64,000 nt of DNA from Paenibacillus sp. D2_2 (GTDB lineage: Bacteria > Bacillota > Bacilli > Paenibacillales > Paenibacillaceae). A program made the translations under genes and the position numbers. Below, one piece after another: positions 56,701 to 64,000 of the stretch. The stretch's first letter is position 1. Every line of letters starts with the position of its first letter. Location: positions 2,884,501 to 2,948,500 of the forward strand of contig NZ_CP133605.1 of the NCBI RefSeq assembly GCF_031199965.1. The letters run 5' to 3'. Below the pieces are notes generated by a model. The model worked only from the letters and a program-made list of their open reading frames with translations. It had not been told where the DNA came from and made no database searches.

Positions 56701-58021
56701 GTTCTCTACTAGCCGCAATGAAAGAGCGGGAACAAAAGAAAATCAGAATGGATTGTACGGAGACCATAACAAGTAGCACGCTCCTCTTTACAGAGGAAAT
56801 GAAAAAAGAATATACCATTCTGATACCACAAATGTCGCCTATTCATTTTGAACTATATGAGGCTGTTCTGAACAGTGAGGGCTATCGGGCTGAGCTGATT
56901 CCGGAAGTTACCGCGGACACGATCGATGAAGGACTTCGGTTCGTGAACAATGATGCCTGTTACCCGGCGATTCTGACCATTGGACAGCTCGTTCATGCAT
57001 TAAGAAGCGGCAAATATGATGTCAATCGCACAGCGGTCATCATGTCACAGACCGGAGGGGCATGCCGGGCTACCAATTATATTGCCCTACTACGCAAAGC
57101 GCTAAAGGACGCCGGGTTGGAGCAAATTCCGGTCATCTCACTGAACGCGGTCGGTCTTGAGAAGCATCCAGGCTTTGAATTCTCGCTTAGCTTGGTCAAG
57201 AAGCTGATCGCTGCTACGGTGTATGGTGATGCCTTGATGAGAGTCAGCCATCGGATTCGTCCATACGAGCTTCAGTCAGGTAGCACCAATGATCTGTTCC
57301 GTAAATGGATGGGCATTTGCGTAGCATCGCTCTACAATTTCAGCTTTCGTGCTTATAGAAGCAATCTGGCGCGGATCGTACAAGAATTCGACTCACTACC
57401 GATTACAGATTATCGCAAGCCACGCATCGGTGTCGTCGGCGAGATTCTCGTCAATTCCATCCTGGCGCCAATAACCATATCGTAGAGTTGATCGAACAAG
57501 AAGGTGCGGAAGCTGCCGTTCCGGATATTCTCGATTTCTTCCTATACTGCTGTTACGGGTCTGTGTTCATGGGACAGCATCTTGGCAAGAGCAAGCGGGG
57601 TATCATTGGAGGACGCAGCTTGATTTATTTCCTGGAGCAGTTCCGCAAGCCCCTCAAGGATGCCCTGCTGCTCAGCAAACGCTTTGCAGTACCGCTGACA
57701 ATCTATGAGCTAGCTGAGAAAGCGAATCGGTTGCTATCTGTCGGCAATCAAGCAGGAGAAGGCTGGTTCCTGACTGCGGAGATGATGGAGCTGATTGAGA
57801 GCGGTGTAACGAATATCGCCTGCATTCAACCGTTTGCCTGTCTACCAAATCATGTCACCGGTCGGGGAATGCTCAAAGGCCTAAAGGAATTGTATCCAGC
57901 GGCTAACATTACGGCGATTGATTATGACGCTAGCGAGACCGAGGTTAATCAGATTAACCGATTGAAGTTGATGCTGGCTACCGCCTTTAAAAATATAGAA
58001 CGAGCTGAGGTGAATCCATGA
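53789..58021 (+). CDS. Giant acyl-CoA dehydratase activase-like protein (BcrAD/BadFG + DUF2229 + HgdB-like), two frameshifts
   Basis: The corrected protein has 1410 residues. It carries two actin-fold ATPase modules, one starting LLHIGLDMGSTTAKLV and one LFLGIDAGSTTTKIVLTG, each followed by the Cys loop of the [4Fe-4S] activator (NSACAGGTGAFIDQ and NEACSAGCGSFLES). A Cys-rich segment (SRCGLCGNNCALTI, NRCERGAG) and DUF2229/HgdB-like domains complete it. An extra A at 54161 (GCCAGGT for GCCGGT) and a missing base near 57454 (LVKFHPGANNHIVELIEQEG) split the raw frames. Homologues activate 2-hydroxyacyl-CoA dehydratases by ATP-driven electron transfer, but no dehydratase alpha/beta genes are nearby, so the role is unknown. 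Coupled to tetR. Confidence 0.9.
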
Positions 58022-58605
58022 AGCAGCCATCCAAAGATCAGGAATTGTCAACGAAGGAGCATATTCTGAGGGTTACACATGATGTTATTATGCAGATGGG
58101 CTTTGAGGCTGTAACAACGCGCAAAATCGCCTCTCTTGCAAATGTGAATATCGCCATGGTGAATTATTATTTCGGTACCAAGGATAAGCTTCTGGACGAA
58201 ACAATCAAGATTATCCTTAATTCATATAAAGGATGTTTCTCCGTGCTGGATCGGACGGATCTGCCTGCCAAGAAGCGGATGGAGATTTTCTTGACCGAGT
58301 ACGCCAGAACCTTTCAGAGATACCCAGACTTACTTAGGCAAATTGTTAGTCATAGCAGCTTCCCTTTCGAATCGCAATTTGAATTTGCTCATTTCGTCAA
58401 GACGATGGGATTTCCTAAAGTAACGGCAGTCTTGAAAGAAATGACGAATGAATCGGACTCGGACAAGCTGATTCTGTCTAGCGTGCAAATTTTCGGAGCC
58501 CTGCTCTTCCCGATCCTAATGGATCCATTAATCGGCCAGATGTATCATAATCCCCTGCCCGATCTCGAGCAGCAGGTAAAAGAACTCCTGAATAAAATGT
58601 CGTAA
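58018..58605 (+). CDS. TetR-family transcriptional regulator
   Basis: 195 residues: ILRVTHDVIMQMGFEAVTTRKIASLANVNIAMVNYYFGTKDKLLDETI is the TetR HTH, and the rest is an all-helical ligand domain. Its ATG overlaps the activase stop (ATGA), so the two are translationally coupled and the regulator should report on its own operon. The dyad at 53745-53759 is a likely target. Ligand unknown; acyl-CoA would fit the partner. Confidence 0.92.
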   Translation: MKQPSKDQELSTKEHILRVTHDVIMQMGFEAVTTRKIASLANVNIAMVNYYFGTKDKLLDETIKIILNSYKGCFSVLDRTDLPAKKRMEIFLTEYARTFQRYPDLLRQIVSHSSFPFESQFEFAHFVKTMGFPKVTAVLKEMTNESDSDKLILSSVQIFGALLFPILMDPLIGQMYHNPLPDLEQQVKELLNKMS

Positions 58606-58614
58606 GCAAAATTA

Positions 58615-58655
58615 AACCAGGGATCCCAGATTAAGTAAGGGATACCCCGGTTTTT
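58615..58655. terminator. Terminator after the activase-tetR operon
   Basis: AACC-GGG-ATCCC pairs with GGGAT-CCC-GGTT with single mismatches, followed by TTTTT. Convergent with the AraC-type gene at 58682. Confidence 0.82.
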
Positions 58656-58681
58656 ATGAATAACATACATCTTATGTAGCC

Positions 58682-59887
58682 CTAGCTCCAGGAGAAGCGA
58701 TGACCTTCTTCCTTCTCAGAATCGCTTAACTGCTGGCGATAATCGCTTGGGGTCATATTATATTTACGGCGGAACACTTGGGAGAAGTGCCTCATATCCT
58801 GATAACCGATTCTCTCCGCGATATCGGATATTTTCAAGCCCGGTTGGTGCAGTAAGCGCCTTGCTTCCTCCATTCGTAGATGAATGATATAGTCCTTAAA
58901 GCCATGCCCTGTCTTCTGTTTGAATAATTGACTGAAGTAGACAGGGGTCAGAAAGACCACAGAGGATACTCTCTCCAGCGTCACTTCCTCCTGATAGTGA
59001 GCCCGGATATATTTTAACGCCAGTTCAATCGCCTCATTGTTATGATCCTCATGATTAAGCTCGCTAGATTGGCCAACCTCTGCTCGTTGCATAAGCTCTA
59101 CCTGTCTAGGAATTAGCGAGAATTTATCTAGCTCCTCTGTTGCGATCACCTGGAAAGGAACCTTCAAGCAGCGCTTAAGCTGAGTCTTCAGTTCATCAAT
59201 CAGCACAGGCAACTGATGGGGTAAATCTGGTGTCACCAGACCTACGAGTTGATTGACCGAAGCGCTGGCCACAACCCCATGTCCGAAATTGTCGAACAGC
59301 TCCGTCAGCACATTTTCCACGATAAAATGCTCCAGATGACCAGACCGCTTCTGCTCGATTTGTACCATGACCAGATAAAAATAAGGATGATCTTCCAGCA
59401 AAGCGTTCAAATCAATACCGCCAAAGTCCAAACCGGTAATAAGCCGGGTTAGCGCTCCTTCCCGTAGCAAGCGTAGATTCTGCCGCACTAGATGCGTCTC
59501 CTTGGAGCGCATCGTATTCTGTTCAATTTCTGCACCAAGTTGCTCGACCATTTCGATCAGCGCTTCCTTACCGATCGGCTTAAGTAAGTAATCCCGGGCA
59601 CCGAGACGAACCGCTTCACGGGCATAGGCAAACTCAGAGTAAGCAGAAATAACGACCCATTTGACATGTGGATGCCTTCCGCGCGACAGCTCCATCAGTT
59701 CAAGCCCCGTCATGCCTGGCATTCGTACATCTGTTAACACGAGATCAATGGACTCAATTCTGAGTAACCAAGCCGCTTCATCCGCTTTTGCTGCTAAATA
59801 GACCGTATGCTGAGGAAACTGTTGAGACAGCGTGCGCTGTATCCCCTCGCGGATTATACTCTCGTCATCTACAACCAATATGTTCAT
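58682..59887 (-). CDS. YesN-like response regulator with AraC output domain
   Basis: 401 residues: receiver MNILVVDDESIIREGI, Asp53 in LVLTDVRMPGMTGLEL, Lys in YLLKPIGKEALIEM; middle helical region; C-terminal HTH_18 (IRAHYQEEVTLERVSSVVFLTPVYFSQLFKQKTGHGFKDYI, LKISDIAERIGYQDMRHFSQVFRRKYNMTPSDYR). It is encoded 4 bases after the YesM-like kinase and the ABC genes, so it probably activates the sugar importer at 61723-64000. GGGGGTAGAGG precedes the ATG. Confidence 0.94.
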   Translation of the reverse strand: MNILVVDDESIIREGIQRTLSQQFPQHTVYLAAKADEAAWLLRIESIDLVLTDVRMPGMTGLELMELSRGRHPHVKWVVISAYSEFAYAREAVRLGARDYLLKPIGKEALIEMVEQLGAEIEQNTMRSKETHLVRQNLRLLREGALTRLITGLDFGGIDLNALLEDHPYFYLVMVQIEQKRSGHLEHFIVENVLTELFDNFGHGVVASASVNQLVGLVTPDLPHQLPVLIDELKTQLKRCLKVPFQVIATEELDKFSLIPRQVELMQRAEVGQSSELNHEDHNNEAIELALKYIRAHYQEEVTLERVSSVVFLTPVYFSQLFKQKTGHGFKDYIIHLRMEEARRLLHQPGLKISDIAERIGYQDMRHFSQVFRRKYNMTPSDYRQQLSDSEKEEGHRFSWS

Positions 59888-59891
59888 ACCT

Positions 59892-61710
59892 CTACCCCCT
59901 CATATCGGATTTCGGCATCACAACAATAACTTTGGTTCCCTGTCCGAATTCGCTACATAACTTGAGGCCATAGGGCTCGCCGAACATCAGCATCAATCTC
60001 TGATCGACATTAAATAGACCAATGCCACGGCGATTCGGTAATCCATTATCCTGCTCCATTACCTTCATCATCGAATCGGTCCATTCTCGGAGCGGCTGCG
60101 GCCTTCAAGTAATATCGCGGAGATCCTTTCCAGCGTTGAAGCGTCCATGCCCACTCCATCATCCTCAACGACCAACAGCAGAAGTTCATCGCATTCCTTG
60201 CTGTAGACATGGAGTGTACCTATCTGCGCCTTCGGTTCTAGACCGTATTTTACAGCATTCTCAATGATCGGCTGCAGCGTCATCTTCGGAATTCTTGACT
60301 CTAGATGTTGTGTTGGAACAGAGATATTAACCTTCAATCTCTCTCCGAGACGAGTCTCGATGATCGTTAAATAATTTCGCATTTGCTCTAATTCATTCCC
60401 AAGAGTGGAGCTAGCTCCTTCCTCCCATTCACTGTTATAGCGAAACATTCTGGACAAGGCCAGAATAACCCGGCCCAGACGGTCATTCTCCCGTTCATCC
60501 AGCATCCAATAGATCATGTCGAGTGTATTGAACAGGAAATGAGGATTCACCTGGGTCTGAAGTGCCTGAAGCTGCGCGTTCTTCTCGCTAATCGAAGCCA
60601 ATTTAATCCGCTCAATCAATTCGTCTATTCGACCGACCATACGGTTGAAGGAAGCGACGAGCACATTAATCTCCTCATAGGAATCGGCCTTCACTTCTCC
60701 GTGGAAATTCCCCATCTCGACCTGCTTCATTTGACGGATTAGTCGCTTGAACGGCAAGGAGAATGTTCGCGAGATGAAGCCAGCCAGGAACGTTGCGGCT
60801 ATTATGACGCCAATAACGACAGACATTAAATATTGTCTTGTCTTCCTCAATTCAAGCTGCATATCCGACAATGGGGTCTGGCTGATTAACGTCCATTCTG
60901 GCTTCTGAATCGGTGCCGCCGTAAGCAGGGAGCCGTTCATTTCCTGAATTCTTATACCGTCGATACGAGGTGTAGAGGGCCAATCCTGTGGAATGCCCGT
61001 CTCCTCTCCCCCTCTGCAGTACTGATGATCTCCATTCCATGCTCATCTCGAATCGCTACGACACTGTCTTCGCCAAGACTGGCGTTGGATAGTGCCGAGA
61101 TAATCGCCGAAGCATCGGTCTCGATCAGTACGATGCCGATCTGCTTGAGCTCACTCAGCTCGAATAGCTGGCGACCAAAGGCGAAGACAGGCTTGTCGAA
61201 CCCACCGCTCATCAGTGAATGCGGATATACCCCCAGCCATTTCATCTCCCCGGATGACTGACGTAGAATTCGAAACCAGGCCGTCTCCGCATATTCTCGC
61301 ACCATTCCACCCATCGAACGCTCATAGCTGTACACTCGCCCCGAATAAGTGACGATATGGATACCGACGATATCATCCCTGGAATAGAAGATCGCCCCTA
61401 AGGTATCGGTTATCCGCTGATCGTTATTTACTTGTATTACCGGGTTTTCTTTATTTCCACGATCCTGCAACAGTCGAATCAATTCAGAATTACTGTTCAG
61501 AGATTTAGTGACACTGTCATAGCTTTTTAGAAGCAAATCAAATAACCCCGCCGTCTGCGACATATTCTTCTCCGCAATGTCACTGACTTTGGTTCGAATT
61601 TGCTCGGTAGCCCGCTGATAATACAGATAAGTCGTAATTAACACTAAAGCCAGCATGCCAACTAACAATAGTAAAAAGAGACGGTTATGGATTGAACGGA
61701 AGCTTCTCAT
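59892..61710 (-). CDS. YesM-like sensor histidine kinase, two frameshifts
   Basis: After adding one G near 61012 (G5 to G6) and one base near 60086 (SENG region) the gene is 1821 bp, 606 residues, ending VIVVMPKSDMRG at 59892. TM1 (LFLLLLVGMLALVLITTYLYY), a Cache-like outside domain, TM2 (LMSVVIGVIIAATFLAGF), HAMP, then the His_kinase motif LQTQVNPHFLFNTLDMIYWML and HATPase (PIIENAVKYGLEPK, VEDDGVGMD, IGLFNVDQRL). Such kinases sense carbohydrates, usually with an ABC binding protein, and signal to YesN-type regulators. Confidence 0.93.
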
Positions 61711-61722
61711 AGTAAACCTATT

Positions 61723-62604
61723 TTAACCTTTGACCGCTCCGGCGACCATCCCTTTTGTAATCTTCTCCGCTAGCAGGAAGTAGATCAAAATGACAGGCAA
61801 TGCTCCGAGCACGAGGAAGGCCCCAATTCCTCCGTAATTTACTGAATATTGGCTGACGAAGCTGTATACGCCAAACGGAAGTGTCCGAAGACGTTCCGCC
61901 GTGACGAAGGTCGCCGCCAGAATGTACTCATTCCAAATGTTAATGAAGGTAAGTATGCAGACGGTCATAATCGGAGGAACAGATATCGGCAGAGCGATAT
62001 TCCAATAGATCCGGAAGATCCCTGATCCGTCTACAATGGCTGATTCTTCGATCTCGTGAGGGATCGTCTTCATGAACCCACTGATTATGAAGACCGCAAT
62101 TGGTGTCTGGAAAGCCATATAGGGTAAGATCAGCGACAGATGCGTATTCAGGATGCCTATATGCTTAAATATGATCATGAGTGGAAGCAAAGTTCCCTGC
62201 ATAGGAATCATCATTCCCACGAGGAACACCATCAACACTACATTCGCATATCTCCAACGGAATCTGGCAATGGCGAATCCAGTTAGTGAAGCAAGCACAA
62301 TAACGCAGACCATCGTTACGGAAGTAACAAAGAGACTATTCAGCAAATAGCGAAAATACTGCCCGCCCCCGAGTGCGTCGCTGTAGTTCTGCCATTGCAG
62401 ACTAGCTGGTAAGGCGAAGAAGCTCCCGGAGAGAATCTCCTCGTTCGTCTTCAAGGAATAGATTAACAGCCACAGCAAAGGATAGAGCTGGGTAACGAGT
62501 AGAATCGCGAAGATCAGATAGACAATTGATGTCGTGATGGAGAAGCGTCTTCGCCTATAATTCCGAACAGTTGGTTTCCGTAGGACGGGTGCCGTGTGAC
62601 TCAT
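61723..62604 (-). CDS. Sugar ABC transporter permease, MalG/UgpE type
   Basis: 293 residues, six helices, EAA loop IPHEIEESAIVDGSGIFRIYWNIALPISVPPIMT and the classical C-terminus KITKGMVAGAVKG. It is cotranscribed with the permease at 62622 (17 bases away) and 12 bases upstream of the kinase gene. Confidence 0.94.
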   Translation of the reverse strand: MSHTAPVLRKPTVRNYRRRRFSITTSIVYLIFAILLVTQLYPLLWLLIYSLKTNEEILSGSFFALPASLQWQNYSDALGGGQYFRYLLNSLFVTSVTMVCVIVLASLTGFAIARFRWRYANVVLMVFLVGMMIPMQGTLLPLMIIFKHIGILNTHLSLILPYMAFQTPIAVFIISGFMKTIPHEIEESAIVDGSGIFRIYWNIALPISVPPIMTVCILTFINIWNEYILAATFVTAERLRTLPFGVYSFVSQYSVNYGGIGAFLVLGALPVILIYFLLAEKITKGMVAGAVKG

Positions 62605-62621
62605 CTTATCTCCCCTCTCTT

Positions 62622-63515
62622 CTATGAATACCGTTTGTCCAGCTTGCTGAACAAACCGTTAATGATAATCGTTGCTGCTAGACATAGAATGACTAGGAAG
62701 GAAGCGATAGCACTACCGTATCCATACTTCATCGATAAGAACGACATGTTGTACATCAGACTAGCGACGACCTCTGTCGCATGTGCCGGACCTCCGCCGG
62801 TCATAACCATAATCAGGTCAAAGGATTGCAACGAACCAATAAACGATAATACGACCGAGATCTTAAAGATCGGAACGATTAGCGGCAAGGTAATGTAACG
62901 ATCCGCCTTCAGCCCACTGGCACCGTCGATCTTTGCTGCTTCGTAAATATCGGAAGGGATATTCTGTATGCCAGTAAATTGAATCAAAATATGATAGCCG
63001 AGGTACTGCCATAAGGCGACGACGATCACGGAGTAGATCGCAATCTTTGGCTCGGTCAACCAGGAATGTGTCCAAGCACTAAGGCCCATCGACTCCAGGA
63101 CTTGATTGAGCATCCCGCCCATCGAGGCCGGATTATAAATTGTCTTCCACAGTTGTCCAATGACGACGACCGATAGAATGACCGGCAGAAAATAGCTAGA
63201 GACGAGAAAGTTAGGCTTCTTGACATAGCGGCTAATTAATATGGCTATAAATAATGCGAGAGGTAACTGCACACACATCGATACCCCTGCCAGCAGCATT
63301 GTTCTTCCTACGGCAGGCCAGAATATAGGGTCGTTCGTCAGCATTTTCTCGAAATTTTTAAGACCGACAAACTTAGCCACGCCGATCCCGTTCCAATCCA
63401 GCAAGCCACTATAAAATGATACGAGAATCGGCACGAATACTAGTAAGCTGTATATTATTAGACAAGGTAGAACAAACGCAGCGATCTTCCATCCGGAAAC
63501 CTTAAGTACATTCAT
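62622..63515 (-). CDS. Sugar ABC transporter permease, MalF/UgpA type
   Basis: ATG 63515 follows GGGAGGG. 297 residues: IAAFVLPCLIIYSLLVFVPILVSFYSG, EAA loop IPSDIYEAAKIDGASGLKADRYITLPLIVPIF and VMTGGGPAHATEVVASLMY. It is the channel partner of the MalG-type permease downstream. No ATPase gene is visible, so a shared ATPase is likely. Confidence 0.94.
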   Translation of the reverse strand: MNVLKVSGWKIAAFVLPCLIIYSLLVFVPILVSFYSGLLDWNGIGVAKFVGLKNFEKMLTNDPIFWPAVGRTMLLAGVSMCVQLPLALFIAILISRYVKKPNFLVSSYFLPVILSVVVIGQLWKTIYNPASMGGMLNQVLESMGLSAWTHSWLTEPKIAIYSVIVVALWQYLGYHILIQFTGIQNIPSDIYEAAKIDGASGLKADRYITLPLIVPIFKISVVLSFIGSLQSFDLIMVMTGGGPAHATEVVASLMYNMSFLSMKYGYGSAIASFLVILCLAATIIINGLFSKLDKRYS

Positions 63516-63553
63516 GATGTTCCCTCCCATCTAGACGTTGATGTATGTAGTAC

Positions 63554-63601
63554 AAGGAGACCGAAGAGAGCATGGGAACTCCAGCTTCCTTCGGTCTCCT
63601 T
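63554..63601 (-). terminator. Hairpin between binding-protein and permease genes (attenuator)
   Basis: AAGGAGACCGAAG and CTTCGGTCTCCTT pair perfectly over 13 bp around a 22-base loop, with only a short T-tract. As in the first importer (6090-6124) it lies right after the binding-protein gene, consistent with lower expression of the permeases. Confidence 0.8.
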
Positions 63602-63613
63602 CCTCAGCGTCTG

Positions 63614-64000
63614 TTATTCCTTATTCTCGTCGTAAGCGGTCTGATGTTCTTTCGCAACCGCGGCCGCATCTGTTTTCGATACGAACAGATTCTGAATGCT
63701 GCTAAGATGAGCCTGTGCAGTACCCGGGTTCATCGTATTGTCGAAGGCCAGGTCTCCACCTTTAACATCCTTGAACAAGTTCAATACTTCCATCGCCATA
63801 TCGGAGTATCCGGCTGCTTTGAAATCTCCATCCACCGTCTGGGCCAGACCGATCGCGCCTTTCAGTTTGAACATTTCCTTCGGATAATTGACTAAGAAGT
63901 AGTTCAAGAAGTCGAGTGTCTCTTCTAAATGCTTGCTGTCCTTCGAAACAGCGAATGCGCTACCTGGAGCGAGCATGAATTCATTAGGATCACCCTTGCC
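63614..64000 (-). CDS. Sugar ABC transporter substrate-binding protein (C-terminal part, runs off the window)
   Basis: The last 128 residues of a family-1 solute-binding protein: GKGDPNEFMLAPGSAFAVSKDSKHLEETLDFLNYFLVNYPKEMF and a C-terminal helix region ending HQTAYDENKE. The N-terminus with the lipobox lies beyond 64000. First gene of the second importer operon. Confidence 0.9.
   Translation of the reverse strand, partial: GKGDPNEFMLAPGSAFAVSKDSKHLEETLDFLNYFLVNYPKEMFKLKGAIGLAQTVDGDFKAAGYSDMAMEVLNLFKDVKGGDLAFDNTMNPGTAQAHLSSIQNLFVSKTDAAAVAKEHQTAYDENKE

Noticed and set aside
1..64000. CRISPR arrays, tRNA or rRNA genes, prophage
   Set aside because: No regularly spaced repeats, no tRNA cloverleaf with CCA-type ends, no rRNA-like stretch and no phage structural genes were seen.

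Overview
The window looks like chromosomal DNA of a Paenibacillaceae-type Firmicute, most likely Paenibacillus. The evidence is strong AGGAGG-type ribosome binding sites with frequent TTG and GTG starts, YesM/YesN-type two-component regulators beside sugar ABC importers that lack their own ATPase, a CcpA-like cre site, FabV, Bce-type ABC genes, paired MgtE and SEDS genes, and many small MarR/AraC/ArsR/TetR-controlled detoxification units. I see no rRNA, tRNA, CRISPR array or prophage. The only clear mobile element is one IS3-family (IS150-like) insertion.

Layout. 1-4.5 kb: end of a response regulator gene, a HesB-like protein, a glutamine-rich repeat protein, and a MarR-controlled flavin/dioxygenase operon of the quinone-detoxification type. 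4.6-8 kb: sugar importer (binding lipoprotein plus two permeases) with a cre site and an internal hairpin. 8-13 kb: a glyoxalase-fold gene with an internal deletion, an aminotransferase, a GNAT, fabV, and an IS inserted into the fabV terminator. 13-19.7 kb: AI-2E transporter, two regulator pairs (ArsR-like/monooxygenase and MarR/DHA2 efflux), a tyrosine recombinase with a striking palindrome at its promoter, and a CBS protein. 19.8-27.6 kb: one minus-strand run encoding a Bce-type ABC transporter, YxeA-like protein, secreted M1 metallopeptidase, response regulator and histidine kinase, probably a peptide-stress module. 27.7-31.2 kb: membrane protein and tandem mgtE genes. 31.3-41.6 kb: cell-envelope island with two SEDS proteins, two paralogous lipoproteins, LCP ligase, PAP2 phosphatase, a two-component system and murB behind a structured leader. 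It carries the trace of a segmental duplication. 41.7-53.6 kb: CDF transporter, fabF, regulators, a phosphatase, an ArsR/hydrolase cassette flanked by repeats, rsgA, a tiny transcription unit, cls, RNase HI, a thioesterase and a FrnE-like DsbA. 53.7-58.7 kb: giant acyl-CoA dehydratase activase-like gene coupled to TetR. 58.7-64 kb: a second sugar importer with its YesMN two-component system.

Sequence quality matters here. About 28 single-base indels split some 18 otherwise intact genes. Correcting them restores conserved family motifs and gives total lengths divisible by three. Many lie in homopolymers. A separate group sits at RCCGGY sites, four of them showing an extra A or T in the centre, which suggests a systematic read or consensus artefact, possibly caused by DNA modification. 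I therefore annotate these genes full length and flag the shift in each entry; they should not be read as true pseudogenes without checking.
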